A stretch of 64,000 bases of DNA from Eubacterium sp. (GTDB lineage: Bacteria > Bacillota > Clostridia > Lachnospirales > Lachnospiraceae): assembly GCA_017433295.1 (NCBI GenBank), contig JAFRHL010000054.1, positions 46,332 to 110,331 on the forward strand, in the 5' to 3' direction. The notes beneath the pieces are model-generated. The model was not told the DNA's origin, ran no database searches, and saw only the letters and a program-made list of their open reading frames with translations. Position numbers and translations under genes: made by a program. Positions 26,537-36,935 of the stretch are shown here, piece after piece. Within the stretch, counting starts at the first letter, position 1. Each line of letters starts with the position of its first letter.

Positions 26537-26572
26537 GATAATTTATGGAGAAGGTAATAAAGAGGTAGCAAT

Positions 26573-29053
26573 ATGACAATAAATGAATTATATCAATCTC
26601 TTGAAAAAGGTCCTCTGATCCTGGATGGAGCAACGGGATCCAACCTGCAAAAAGCGGGGATGCCGCCGGGGGTCTGCCCGGAATTATGGATATTAGAGCA
26701 TGAAGAGGTGCTGATGGACCTTCAGAGGCGCTTTATTAAAGCCGGAACGGATATATTATATGCTCCGACTTTTTCAGGCAACAGGATCAAACTTGCCGAA
26801 TACGGGCTGGAGGACAGGGCAGGAGAAATCAACCGGAGGCTGGCTTCCATAAGCCTGAAAGCTGCCCGGGAAGCAGCGGCGGCCGGGAAAAAAGTTTTTG
26901 TTGCCGGGGATCTTACCATGACAGGAGTTCCCCTGGAGCCTGTGGGCCCCATGAAGCTGGATGACCTGATAGAGGTCTACAAAGAACAGGCCGCATATCT
27001 CCTGGATGCAGGCGTTGACCTTTTTGTGGTGGAAACCATGATGAGCCTGGCAGAAACCAGGGCCGCGGTAATCGCTGTGAAAGAGCTGTGTGATCTTCCC
27101 GTCATCGCCTCCATGACATTTCAGGAGGACGGCAGGACCCTCTACGGGACGGATCCGGCAACAGCCGTGGTAGTTCTCCAGAGCCTGGGGGCCCATGTGG
27201 TGGGGGTAAATTGCTCCACAGGTCCTGAGGAGATGCTCCACACTTTGAAAATAATGAAAGAATACGCCCGGGTCCCGCTCCTGGTAAAACCCAATGCGGG
27301 CCTGCCGGTTCTTATGGAGGGGAAAACCGTCTATCCCATGGAAGCGCAGGAATTTGCTTCCTTCGGGCCCCGTTTCGTGGAGGCGGGTGCGGCTTTCCTG
27401 GGCGGCTGCTGTGGTACTACACCGGAGCATATCCGTCTTCTGGCCAGGGAAACAAAAGGAATGAAGGTTGTAAAGCCTTACAGCAGACACATCCGGGTGC
27501 TGGCGTCGGAAAGAAGGATCCAGGAGCTGGATCCCGACGGACCGTTTCTTGTGATCGGTGAACGGATCAATCCTACAGGCAAGAAGAAGCTGCAGGCCGA
27601 ACTACGGGCCGGGAAGCTTGATCTGGTAGAAGAGATGGCTCTCTCTCAGGAAGAGATGGGTGCGCATATTCTTGACATAAATATGGGTATCAGCGGAATA
27701 GATGAAAAAGAGATGATGCTTAATGCCATACAGAGGATCACCATGGTGACAGACCTTCCCCTGTGTATTGATACCAGTTATGTGGAGGTTATGGAGTCAG
27801 CCCTCAGGGCATATCCCGGAAGAGCTCTCATCAATTCCGTTTCCATGGAAAAGGAAAAAGTGAAGGGGCTGCTGCCCCTGGTAAAAAAATATGGGGCTAT
27901 GTTTATCCTTCTGCCATTATCCGATGAAGGACTCCCGGGTTCTCCTGAGGAAAAGCTCTCCCATATTCATGGTGTTTTGAAAAAGGCCGGAGAGCTGGGA
28001 ATCGAAAAAGACAGCATCATTGTGGATGGGCTGGTGACGACGGTGGGAGCCAACCGGAAGGCTGCCCTTGAGACCCTTGATACCATCCGTTACTGCCGGG
28101 AGGAGCTTTCCCTGTGTACAGCCATCGGTTTGTCCAACATCTCCTTTGGCCTGCCGGAACGCTCTTATGTGAATGCGGCCTTTGCGGCCATGGCAGTAAA
28201 GAGCGGCCTTACCATGGCCATTGCCAATCCATCTGACCGGCTGCTGATGGCAATGCTGTATGCCTCGGATATGCTTATGGATAAAGAGGGAGCCGATGTC
28301 ACTTACATCGACAACATCCGTAAAACAGGACCGGTTTCCATATCCGGCCGGGACAGGTCAGATAAGAAAGGATCTGAAATCAGTTCTCCGGATCCTGCAG
28401 AAGCCTCCGGACGGTCTGCCCGAAAAGAAGCCCTTTATGAGGCGGTCCTGAAAGGAAACCGCAGGGTAATCATTGACAGGGTAAAAGATACTTTAAAGGA
28501 AGGATTCCAGCCCGGAGAACTGCTGGATCACGTCCTGATCCCTGCCATAAATGAGGTCGGCAGACTTTTTGATGACCAGATCTACTTTTTGCCTCAGCTG
28601 ATCTCCAGCGCCAATGCCATGAAGGAGGCCATCGATTATCTGGAGCCCATGCTGAAAGAGGAGGGAGGGCAGGAGGACCTGCCTGTCATTGTGATCGCCA
28701 CGGTGGAAGGAGATATCCATGATATCGGGAAAAATCTGGTGGCCCTGATGCTGAAAAACTATGGCTACCAGGTATATGACCTGGGGAAGAATGTACCTGC
28801 AGAAGAGATCATTCATGCCTCCCTTCAGCATGATGCGGCGGTAATAGTCCTGTCTGCCCTGATGACCACCACCATGATGAAGATGAAGGAGACCATTACC
28901 CTGCGCAATGAACAGAACCTGGCGGCAAAAGTGATCATAGGAGGCGCAGTCACCACCCCGGACTTTGCAGATGAGATCGGGGCGGACGGTTGGTCAAAGG
29001 ATGCAGCAGATGCTGTCAGACTGGTTCAGAACCTTCTGGACCAGGATACATAA
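26573..29053 (+). CDS. metH: Cobalamin-dependent methionine synthase without reactivation domain
   Basis: An 826-residue three-part methionine synthase. The homocysteine methyltransferase module occupies about residues 1-290, with zinc cysteines in VNCSTG and GGCCGTTPEH. The pterin (methyltetrahydrofolate) module covers about 310-580, with VIGERINPTGKKKL and LDINMG. The cobalamin module covers about 620-825, with the axial His in EGDIHDIGKNL near residue 715 and the LSALMTTTM stretch. The C-terminal S-adenosylmethionine/flavodoxin reactivation domain of the E. coli enzyme is missing, as in many anaerobes, so a separate activation protein is needed. A Ser/Arg/Lys-rich linker lies at about 585-620. 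Confidence 0.92.
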   Translation: MTINELYQSLEKGPLILDGATGSNLQKAGMPPGVCPELWILEHEEVLMDLQRRFIKAGTDILYAPTFSGNRIKLAEYGLEDRAGEINRRLASISLKAAREAAAAGKKVFVAGDLTMTGVPLEPVGPMKLDDLIEVYKEQAAYLLDAGVDLFVVETMMSLAETRAAVIAVKELCDLPVIASMTFQEDGRTLYGTDPATAVVVLQSLGAHVVGVNCSTGPEEMLHTLKIMKEYARVPLLVKPNAGLPVLMEGKTVYPMEAQEFASFGPRFVEAGAAFLGGCCGTTPEHIRLLARETKGMKVVKPYSRHIRVLASERRIQELDPDGPFLVIGERINPTGKKKLQAELRAGKLDLVEEMALSQEEMGAHILDINMGISGIDEKEMMLNAIQRITMVTDLPLCIDTSYVEVMESALRAYPGRALINSVSMEKEKVKGLLPLVKKYGAMFILLPLSDEGLPGSPEEKLSHIHGVLKKAGELGIEKDSIIVDGLVTTVGANRKAALETLDTIRYCREELSLCTAIGLSNISFGLPERSYVNAAFAAMAVKSGLTMAIANPSDRLLMAMLYASDMLMDKEGADVTYIDNIRKTGPVSISGRDRSDKKGSEISSPDPAEASGRSARKEALYEAVLKGNRRVIIDRVKDTLKEGFQPGELLDHVLIPAINEVGRLFDDQIYFLPQLISSANAMKEAIDYLEPMLKEEGGQEDLPVIVIATVEGDIHDIGKNLVALMLKNYGYQVYDLGKNVPAEEIIHASLQHDAAVIVLSALMTTTMMKMKETITLRNEQNLAAKVIIGGAVTTPDFADEIGADGWSKDAADAVRLVQNLLDQDT

Positions 29054-29101
29054 GAGGAAGGTAAATGATCCCGCTGTTTTGCGGGGCAGGAGGTGACTTT
29101 C

Positions 29102-30031
29102 ATGAAAATTGATGTGATCATACCGACCTATAAACCGGATGAGAAGCTGGACAGGAATCTCAGGATGTTAAGCAGGCAGACGGTGGTGCCTGACAGGATC
29201 CTTCTGGTAAACACCGAGAAAAAGTACTTCCACAGCAATGAATTTGACAAACTTCCCCAGGGAGAGATCATTCACATTAAAAAATGTGATTTTGACCATG
29301 GAGGAACAAGGAACCTGGCGGCTTCAAAATGTGACGGGGACCTTATCGTGCTGCTGACACAGGATGCGGTCCCGGCGGATATCCATCTGCTGGAGAACCT
29401 GATAAAGCCCTTCGCGGATGAAGAAGTGTGCGCTGCTTACGGCAGACAGATGGCCGATTACAAGGATAATCCGGTGGAAGCCTATACCAGACGGTTTAAT
29501 TACCCTCGTGAAAGCAGGATCAAAACAGCAAAGGACCTTCCGGAGCTTGGAATAAAGACATTTTTCTGTTCCAATGTCTGTGCTGCCTACAGGAAATCTG
29601 TCTATGATGAACTGGGGGGGTTCCCTCTGCATACCATTTTCAATGAGGATATGATCTTTGCTTCCCGCCTGATAGAGGCGGGGAAAAAGATCGCCTATGT
29701 GGCTGACGCGAAGGTATGGCACTGGCATAACTATACGGCCTGGCAGCAGCTTACCCGCAATTTTGACCTGGCGGTTTCCCAGGTGGATTACGGCGGACTT
29801 TTCTTAAAAGTAAAGTCGGAATCCGAGGGAATAAAAATGGTAAAACAAACCCTTAAATATTTTATAAGAAAAGGAAAATGGACTTATATACCTCATATAT
29901 TACTGCAGAACGGCGCGAAATATATCGGGTATAAACTGGGGAGAAACTATAAGAAGCTTCCCCGCTTCCTGATTGTTAACATTTCTTTAAATCCTTCTTA
30001 CTGGAATAATGCAAAATTTGACGAAATGTAA
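29102..30031 (+). CDS. Family 2 glycosyltransferase (rhamnosyltransferase-like)
   Basis: A 309-residue GT-A glycosyltransferase with KIDVIIPTYKPDEKL at the start, acidic metal-binding region LLTQDAVPAD, and FNEDMIFASRLIEAGKKIAY containing the catalytic acidic ED. The arrangement resembles rhamnosyltransferases that build wall-linked polysaccharides. A GTG at 29093 also opens the frame, but AGGAGGTGA sits correctly for ATG 29102. The next gene encodes an LCP protein that attaches such polymers to peptidoglycan, which fits an envelope role. Confidence 0.85.
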   Translation: MKIDVIIPTYKPDEKLDRNLRMLSRQTVVPDRILLVNTEKKYFHSNEFDKLPQGEIIHIKKCDFDHGGTRNLAASKCDGDLIVLLTQDAVPADIHLLENLIKPFADEEVCAAYGRQMADYKDNPVEAYTRRFNYPRESRIKTAKDLPELGIKTFFCSNVCAAYRKSVYDELGGFPLHTIFNEDMIFASRLIEAGKKIAYVADAKVWHWHNYTAWQQLTRNFDLAVSQVDYGGLFLKVKSESEGIKMVKQTLKYFIRKGKWTYIPHILLQNGAKYIGYKLGRNYKKLPRFLIVNISLNPSYWNNAKFDEM

Positions 30032-30116
30032 TAATTTTTGTCTTGAAATAATTGTTAAATTAGTATAGTGTATTAAGTTAGGAGCGACAACGAATTTTAT
30101 CAGGAGGATAGATACT

Positions 30117-31220
30117 TTGAGTGACGATAACAAGAGTGCCAAGAGTAAGAGCAAAAGGAGAAAAGGACGTAAAAGGAGATTGCTGGCTCAGTTTTGCATG
30201 TGTATTTTGCTGGTAGCCCTGTTTGTATGTTCTGCCGCAGGCGGTGCGGCAGCCGCCTATTACAGGGCAGCCACCGGAACTATTCAGACCGATACGGTTA
30301 CAGCCCTGCGTAATGCCGATGTGGTGGAAGCGGACCTTGTGTATGACCAGGACGTGGTTAATATTCTGCTGATCGGCGCCGACAAGCGTTCTGATGAGAC
30401 AGAGTCAGGCCGGTCTGATACCACCATGATCGCCACGGTGGACTTAAAGAACGGCAAGCTGAAGCTGACTTCCCTTATGAGAGATATGTATATAGATATT
30501 CCGGGATACGGTATGCATAAGTTTAACGCCGCTTATTCCTATGGAGGTGTCCAGCTTGAGTATGAGACCATTGCCCAGAATTTCGGAATAAGGCTTGACG
30601 GCTATGTCGAGGTGGACATGGCAGCATTCCGTGAGGTGGTAGACCTTATAGGCGGTGTCCCCATGGATCTTACTGAGGCGGAAGCATATTTTATGCAGAC
30701 AGCCTATGTGAATTCCAAGCACGGGGAGAAAAACGTAACGGCAGGTGCCAATGTACTGACCCCCTATCAGGCTCTGGCCTACTGCCGCATCAGGCAGGAT
30801 GTGACAGGAGAGTTCGGACGGACAGACCGCCAGAGAAAGGTACTCATTTCCGTATTTAATGAGCTGAAGAGCCAGGATATCATGACCATTACCAATATAT
30901 GTATGAAGGCTCTTAAGTATGTCACAACAGACCTGACGGAAGCGCAGATCCGAAGTCTTATGACATCTGTCATCACCATGGGTACTACAGAGATCGAACA
31001 GCTTCGTATTCCCTATGAAGGTACTTATGTGGAGGACAGATTAAGCGGGAACGGTTCATGGGTTATGCAGGTGGATTATGATAAGAACCGTCAGGCCATG
31101 CAGTATTTTATTTTCGGTACCGGGGAAGATCCTCAGATCACCGATCAGTATGGTGTCGGAAATGACAGATTCATCGAAGGATATTACCCTGAGAAGACAG
31201 AGGGTATATCCACATACTGA
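30117..31220 (+). CDS. LytR-CpsA-Psr (LCP) family cell wall glycopolymer ligase
   Basis: A 367-residue membrane-anchored LCP protein. Residues 1-25 are a strongly basic cytoplasmic tail, one helix spans about 27-48, and the LCP domain follows with DVVNILLIGADKR, RSDTTMIATVD, MRDMYIDIPGYGMHKFNAAYSYGG and the FGRTDRQRKVL motif, including the Asp and Arg residues that bind pyrophosphate of lipid-linked glycans. The start is TTG at 30117, supported by CAGGAGG nine bases upstream. These enzymes move teichoic acid or capsule chains from a lipid carrier onto peptidoglycan. Confidence 0.92.
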   Translation: MSDDNKSAKSKSKRRKGRKRRLLAQFCMCILLVALFVCSAAGGAAAAYYRAATGTIQTDTVTALRNADVVEADLVYDQDVVNILLIGADKRSDETESGRSDTTMIATVDLKNGKLKLTSLMRDMYIDIPGYGMHKFNAAYSYGGVQLEYETIAQNFGIRLDGYVEVDMAAFREVVDLIGGVPMDLTEAEAYFMQTAYVNSKHGEKNVTAGANVLTPYQALAYCRIRQDVTGEFGRTDRQRKVLISVFNELKSQDIMTITNICMKALKYVTTDLTEAQIRSLMTSVITMGTTEIEQLRIPYEGTYVEDRLSGNGSWVMQVDYDKNRQAMQYFIFGTGEDPQITDQYGVGNDRFIEGYYPEKTEGISTY

Positions 31221-31261
31221 TACTCATCTGCCGACAGAGCAATAAGAGCATAGATAATGCA

Positions 31262-31281
31262 GGTCCGGCAGCCGCCGGACC
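31262..31281 (+). promoter_or_regulatory. Hairpin between LCP gene and ilvN
   Basis: GGTCCGGC and GCCGGACC form a perfect 8-base stem with an AGCC loop. Only TTAATTC follows, so it is a weak terminator or a leader structure of ilvN. No leader peptide with branched-chain codons and no T-box was recognised. Confidence 0.5.
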
Positions 31282-31349
31282 TTAATTCATGGCGATTATA
31301 GGGTTCCTCACATCGGAATCTGTTCGCCAATATATAGAAGGAGAGAATA

Positions 31350-31838
31350 ATGAAGCAGATCGTACTATCATTGCTTGTAGACAATAATCCGGGTGTTCTG
31401 GCCAGGGTGGCCTCCCTGTTCAGCCGCCGGGGATATAATATCGATACCATCACCGCCGGATCCACACATAATTCCAGATATACCAGGATCACTGTGACAG
31501 TCAGCGGAGATGACCGCATCCTGGAGCAGATCCGCAACCAGATCGCCAAGCTGGAGGATGTCCGCCGGATCATAGAACTGGAGGACAGACAGTCTGTATG
31601 CCGGGAACTGGTTCTGGTTAAGGTTCTGGCTGATAAGAAGGATAAACAGGATATCATTGCCATCGCCGATGTATTCCGGGCCAAGATCGTGGATGTGGGT
31701 GTTAACTCCATGATCATTGAGCTGACCGGCAACCAGAACAAGCTGGATGCTTTCCTGAATCTGATGGATGATTATGAGATCCTTGAGCTGGTGCGCACAG
31801 GTCTTACCGGTCTGGAGAGGGGAATGGATACCCTGTAA
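31350..31838 (+). CDS. ilvN: Acetolactate synthase small (regulatory) subunit
   Basis: A 162-residue ACT-domain protein that activates acetolactate synthase and gives valine feedback. The ACT signature LLVDNNPGVLARVASLFSRRGYNID opens the protein, and the C-terminal half has TGNQNKLDAFLNLM and the ELVRTGLTGLERG ending. The large catalytic subunit gene (ilvB), usually adjacent, is not in the window. ilvC follows about 100 bases downstream with a possible promoter of its own. AGAAGGAGAG precedes the ATG. Confidence 0.95.
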   Translation: MKQIVLSLLVDNNPGVLARVASLFSRRGYNIDTITAGSTHNSRYTRITVTVSGDDRILEQIRNQIAKLEDVRRIIELEDRQSVCRELVLVKVLADKKDKQDIIAIADVFRAKIVDVGVNSMIIELTGNQNKLDAFLNLMDDYEILELVRTGLTGLERGMDTL

Positions 31839-31850
31839 TGCAAAGAATGC

Positions 31851-31879
31851 TTGATTTCTTCATGAAAATGGAGTATCAT
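31851..31879 (+). promoter_or_regulatory. Probable ilvC promoter
   Basis: TTGATT (31851-31856), 17 bases and TATCAT (31874-31879) between ilvN and ilvC. Confidence 0.55.
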
Positions 31880-31897
31880 AGCTTTTAGCTTGTGTAA

Positions 31898-32959
<1,062 letters not shown>

Positions 32960-32983
32960 TCTTAAGCTGAAAATAATTCTTTT

Positions 32984-33026
32984 AAAAGAACCGTACTCCC
33001 TGCCGGAGGAACGGTTCTTTTAATTT
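32984..33026 (+). terminator. Terminator after ilvC
   Basis: AAAAGAACCGT (32984-32994) and ACGGTTCTTTT (33011-33021) form a perfect 11-base stem with a 16-base loop, ending in TTTTAATTT. Confidence 0.85.
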
Positions 33027-33028
33027 CC

Positions 33029-33058
33029 TTGACTACCTTGTGTGCCGGGTGATACAAT
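33029..33058 (+). promoter_or_regulatory. Promoter of the M16C protease-era-recO unit
   Basis: TTGACT (33029-33034), 18 bases and TACAAT (33053-33058), directly after the ilvC terminator and 33 bases before the protease ATG. Confidence 0.7.
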
Positions 33059-33090
33059 CATCTGAGAATTAATTAGCAGGAGGATCATAA

Positions 33091-36024
33091 ATGTTTAATA
33101 TAGATGCATTAAAACAGTATAAGCTGATATTCCATAAACACATTGAAGAGCTGAAAGCCGAGGGATATCTGCTGATGCATTTAAAATCAGGCGCCAGGGT
33201 GCTGGTCATAGATAATGATGATACCAACAAGGTCTTCAGTATCGCCTTCCGTACTCCTCCCGAAGATGATACGGGTGTGGCCCATATTCTGGAGCATTCC
33301 GTACTGTGTGGTTCGGAGAAGTTTCCTTCCAAGGATCCCTTTGTGGAGCTGGCAAAGGGTTCTCTGAACACCTTCCTTAATGCCATGACCTATTCGGACA
33401 AGACTGTCTATCCTATTGCCAGCTGCAACGATAAGGATTACCATAACCTGATGCATGTATATCTGGATGCGGTTTTTTATCCCAATATTTACAAGAAGGA
33501 TGAGATACTCCGTCAGGAGGGGTGGCATTATGAGATAGAGGACAAGGACGACGAGCTGAAGTTCAACGGAGTTGTTTATAATGAAATGAAAGGGGTCTTT
33601 TCTTCTGCAGACGAGGTTCTGGCCAGAAGGATCCAGGCATCTCTTTTGAAGGACACCCCCTATGCCTATGAGTCCGGCGGAGATCCGGACGCCATTCCCG
33701 GACTGACCAGGGAGAAGTTCCTGTCATTCCATACCAGGTACTATCATCCTTCCAACAGTTATATTTATCTCTATGGCAATGTGGACTTTGAAAAGGAACT
33801 GAACTTTATTGATCAGGAATACCTGAGCAGGTTTGAGTCAGAAAAGATCGATTCCGGGATCCCTCTGCAGCAGCCTTATGAGGCTCCGGTGTCCGTGAAG
33901 GATACCTATTCAGTGACTACGGAGGAAGAAGCAAAGGATGGTATATATTTAAGCTATAATGTGGTCTGCGGCCAGAGCAATGACCCTGAGCTGATGCAGG
34001 CCATGCAGATTCTTGATTATGTCCTTCTTTCCATGCCCGGAGCTCCCATCAAGAAGGCCCTGATTGACGCAGGTCTGGGCAGTGAGGTGGAGAGCGGCTT
34101 CGACCCGGGGATCAGGCAGCCTGTTTACTCGATAATCGTAAAAAATGCAGCCGAGGGGAAAGAGGAGACCTTTATCAACCTGCTGGAAACCGCTTTTAAA
34201 AAGCAGGTTTCAGAAGGAATCAATAAAAAAGCCATCTATTCCGCCATCAACAGTTTTGAGTTCAGGTACAGGGAGGCAAGCTTCGGGAGATATCCCAAGG
34301 GACTTATATACGGATTGAATTATTTAAATACCTGGCTTTATGATGACGGCCAGGCTCTGACCCTGTCCGATTCCCTCGCACCCCTGGCATCCCTTAAAGC
34401 AAAGGTGGAGACAGGCTATTTTGAGGGACTGATTGAAGAGCTGCTGATTAGTAATAATCATAAGAGCTTTGTAAACCTGTATCCGGAGCAGGGTAAGAAC
34501 GACCGCCAGGAGGAGACCCTTCGCACCCAGCTGAAAAAGGTTAAGGACTCCCTGAACAAAAAGCAGCTGTATTTTCTGACCGAGGAGACCAGGAAGCTGA
34601 AAGAATTCCAGGAAACACCCTCCTCCCAGGAGGACCTTCTTAAGATCCCCATGCTTTCCATTTCTGATATTTCCCGGAAAGCGCTGCCTTTTAAAAATAA
34701 AGAAACTGAAATCGGAGGAGTGACCTCCGTGATCCATGAGTATGATTCCAACGGCATCCTTTATATGGACTTCTGCTTTGATGCCACGGAGCTGCCGGTG
34801 GAACTGATCCCCTATGCCAGCCTTCTTGTGGAACTGTTCCGCTTTGTCGATACGGCAGAGCATAGCTACAATGAGCTGGCCACTGAGATCAATCTTAAGA
34901 TAGGAGGTATCAGTTTTTCTACAGGAATCTATCCTCTTTTATGGAAGAAGGATGGCTATCGTCCCTACTTCAGTGTGCGGATGAAATGTCTTAAAGACCA
35001 GGTTTCCGACGGTATGGAATTATTTAAGGAAATCCTTTTCTCCACCCGTCTGGACGATACTAAACGGGTAAAAGAGATTCTTTCCGAAATGCGTTCCAAA
35101 ATGGATACACGGATTCCCGCTTCCGGTCATCTTTATGCTGCCAACAGGGTCGTTTCCTACTCGGATCCCATGATGCGGTATAAGGATATAGCGGAAGGGA
35201 TCGATTATTATAACTTTATAAAGGACCTGGACGATCATTTTGAAGAAAGAAAAGGCCAGCTGGCCTGCCAGCTGATCAGGGCAGCCCAGTGTATATTCCG
35301 CCGGGAAAACCTGGTGCTGGGCCTGACCGGACTATTCGATTTTAATGCCCTGCTGGAGGAGGAGCTTGTATCCTTCGCAGGAATGCTGTATAACACACCC
35401 TGTGTCAAATCTGTTCCGGTAATCGTTCCGGAAAAACTAAACGAAGGCTTTAAAACTGCCAGCCAGGTGCAATATGTGGCAGCCGGGGGACGTTTCGAGA
35501 CAGAGGATTGTCCCTACACCGGAGCTCTCAGAGTACTTAGGACTATTCTTTCCTATGATTATCTCTGGGTCAATGTCCGGGTTACCGGAGGAGCCTACGG
35601 CTGTATGTGCGGTTTTTCCAGGAATGGTTACGGATACTTTACTTCCTACAGAGATCCCAAACTGGCCGAGACCTTCGGCGTATACAGACAGGTATCTGAT
35701 TATGTCAGGGAGTTTGATGTGTCTGACCGGGACATGACAAAGTATATCATCGGCACCATCAGTGCCATGGATCAGCCCCTTGAGCCGGTTGCTCTGGGAG
35801 ACCGTTCCTTTGCCGCCTACCAGTGCGGCGTGACCCTGGATATGGTCAGCAGGGAAAGGGAACAGGTCCTTAATGCTGATCAGGAGACTATCCGGGGACT
35901 GGCTCCTTATATCGATAACATGATGTCGGCCGGAGCCCTTTGCGCCATCGGAAATGACAGTAAGATCAGGGAAGCAGAAGACCTCTTTACCAATGTGAGA
36001 AGTCTTCTGGCTAATGAGGCATAA
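33091..36024 (+). CDS. M16C insulinase-family zinc metallopeptidase (PreP/Cym1-like)
   Basis: A 977-residue clam-shell peptidase of the M16C group, related to the mitochondrial presequence protease. The inverted zinc motif HILEH is at residues 65-69 and the downstream ELAKGSLNTFLNAMTYSDKT region carries the third ligand further on. The second half is the inactive partner domain, with CNxxGG-like GAYGCMCGFSRNGYGYFTSYRDP. No signal peptide is seen, so it probably degrades peptides in the cytoplasm. GCAGGAGG precedes the ATG. Its stop is three bases before era. Confidence 0.93.
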   Translation: MFNIDALKQYKLIFHKHIEELKAEGYLLMHLKSGARVLVIDNDDTNKVFSIAFRTPPEDDTGVAHILEHSVLCGSEKFPSKDPFVELAKGSLNTFLNAMTYSDKTVYPIASCNDKDYHNLMHVYLDAVFYPNIYKKDEILRQEGWHYEIEDKDDELKFNGVVYNEMKGVFSSADEVLARRIQASLLKDTPYAYESGGDPDAIPGLTREKFLSFHTRYYHPSNSYIYLYGNVDFEKELNFIDQEYLSRFESEKIDSGIPLQQPYEAPVSVKDTYSVTTEEEAKDGIYLSYNVVCGQSNDPELMQAMQILDYVLLSMPGAPIKKALIDAGLGSEVESGFDPGIRQPVYSIIVKNAAEGKEETFINLLETAFKKQVSEGINKKAIYSAINSFEFRYREASFGRYPKGLIYGLNYLNTWLYDDGQALTLSDSLAPLASLKAKVETGYFEGLIEELLISNNHKSFVNLYPEQGKNDRQEETLRTQLKKVKDSLNKKQLYFLTEETRKLKEFQETPSSQEDLLKIPMLSISDISRKALPFKNKETEIGGVTSVIHEYDSNGILYMDFCFDATELPVELIPYASLLVELFRFVDTAEHSYNELATEINLKIGGISFSTGIYPLLWKKDGYRPYFSVRMKCLKDQVSDGMELFKEILFSTRLDDTKRVKEILSEMRSKMDTRIPASGHLYAANRVVSYSDPMMRYKDIAEGIDYYNFIKDLDDHFEERKGQLACQLIRAAQCIFRRENLVLGLTGLFDFNALLEEELVSFAGMLYNTPCVKSVPVIVPEKLNEGFKTASQVQYVAAGGRFETEDCPYTGALRVLRTILSYDYLWVNVRVTGGAYGCMCGFSRNGYGYFTSYRDPKLAETFGVYRQVSDYVREFDVSDRDMTKYIIGTISAMDQPLEPVALGDRSFAAYQCGVTLDMVSREREQVLNADQETIRGLAPYIDNMMSAGALCAIGNDSKIREAEDLFTNVRSLLANEA

Positions 36025-36027
36025 AAT

Positions 36028-36933
36028 ATGGATAAAAATTTTAAATCAGGCTTTGTTACAATTATCGGAAGGCCTAATGTGGGAAAATCCACCTTGATGA
36101 ACCATCTCATAGGCCAGAAGATAGCCATCACCTCCAACAAGGCCCAGACCACCAGGAACCGGATCCAGACGGTATATACAGGCAGGGAGGGCCAGCTGGT
36201 CTTTCTGGACACACCCGGGATCAACAAAGCCAGAAACAAGCTGGGGGACTATATGCTGATGGCAGCAGAGCGCACCTTGAATGAGGTGGATCTCATCCTC
36301 TGGCTGGTGGAGCCCACCACCTATATCGGTGCGGGAGAGCAGTATATTATAGAGAAGCTTCAGAGTGTTAAGACTCCTGTTTTTCTGGTAATCAACAAGA
36401 TCGACCAGGCCACAGAGGAAGAGATCGTTCATGCCATTCTGGCCTATAAGGATAAGGCGGATTTTGCAGAGATCATACCGGTGAGCGCCTTAAAGGGGAA
36501 AAACACGGAGGATCTGATATCCACCATTTTCCGGTATATGCCCCGGGGGCCCATGTATTATGATGAGGATACCATCACGGACCAGCCGGAACGGCAGATC
36601 GTGGCGGAGCTTATCCGGGAAAAGGCCCTGCGCAATCTCAGCCAGGAGATCCCCCATGGCATAGCGGTGATGATCGACCGGATGAAAACCAGAAAAAAGG
36701 GGAATATGATCGATATCGAAGCTACCATTGTATGTGAGAGAGATTCCCACAAGGGGATCATTATCGGAAAACAGGGAGCCATGCTTAAGGAGATCGGAAG
36801 CCAAGCCCGCCGGGAGATAGAGAATCTTCTGGACACCAAAGTGAATCTGAAGCTTTGGGTCAAGGTCAAGAAGGACTGGCGTGACAGCGATATGCTCCTT
36901 AAGAATTACGGTTTTGATAAACGGGAATTATAA
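36028..36933 (+). CDS. era: GTPase Era
   Basis: A 301-residue ribosome assembly GTPase that binds the 3' end of 16S rRNA. G1 is GRPNVGKS (12-19), the switch region KAQTTRNRIQ, G3 DTPG, G4 NKID, and the KH domain includes VCERDSHKGIIIGKQGAMLKEIG. The stop is two bases before recO, an arrangement conserved in Firmicutes. The upstream spacing to the protease gene is three bases, so its ribosome binding site lies inside that gene (AATGAGGC is a weak match), suggesting coupled translation. Confidence 0.97.
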   Translation: MDKNFKSGFVTIIGRPNVGKSTLMNHLIGQKIAITSNKAQTTRNRIQTVYTGREGQLVFLDTPGINKARNKLGDYMLMAAERTLNEVDLILWLVEPTTYIGAGEQYIIEKLQSVKTPVFLVINKIDQATEEEIVHAILAYKDKADFAEIIPVSALKGKNTEDLISTIFRYMPRGPMYYDEDTITDQPERQIVAELIREKALRNLSQEIPHGIAVMIDRMKTRKKGNMIDIEATIVCERDSHKGIIIGKQGAMLKEIGSQARREIENLLDTKVNLKLWVKVKKDWRDSDMLLKNYGFDKREL

Positions 36934-36935
36934 GC

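Noticed and set aside
26486-26572. A possible S-box or other methionine riboswitch before metH.
   Set aside because: The 87-base gap holds a terminator of the preceding gene and is too short for a SAM riboswitch; no conserved motif was seen.
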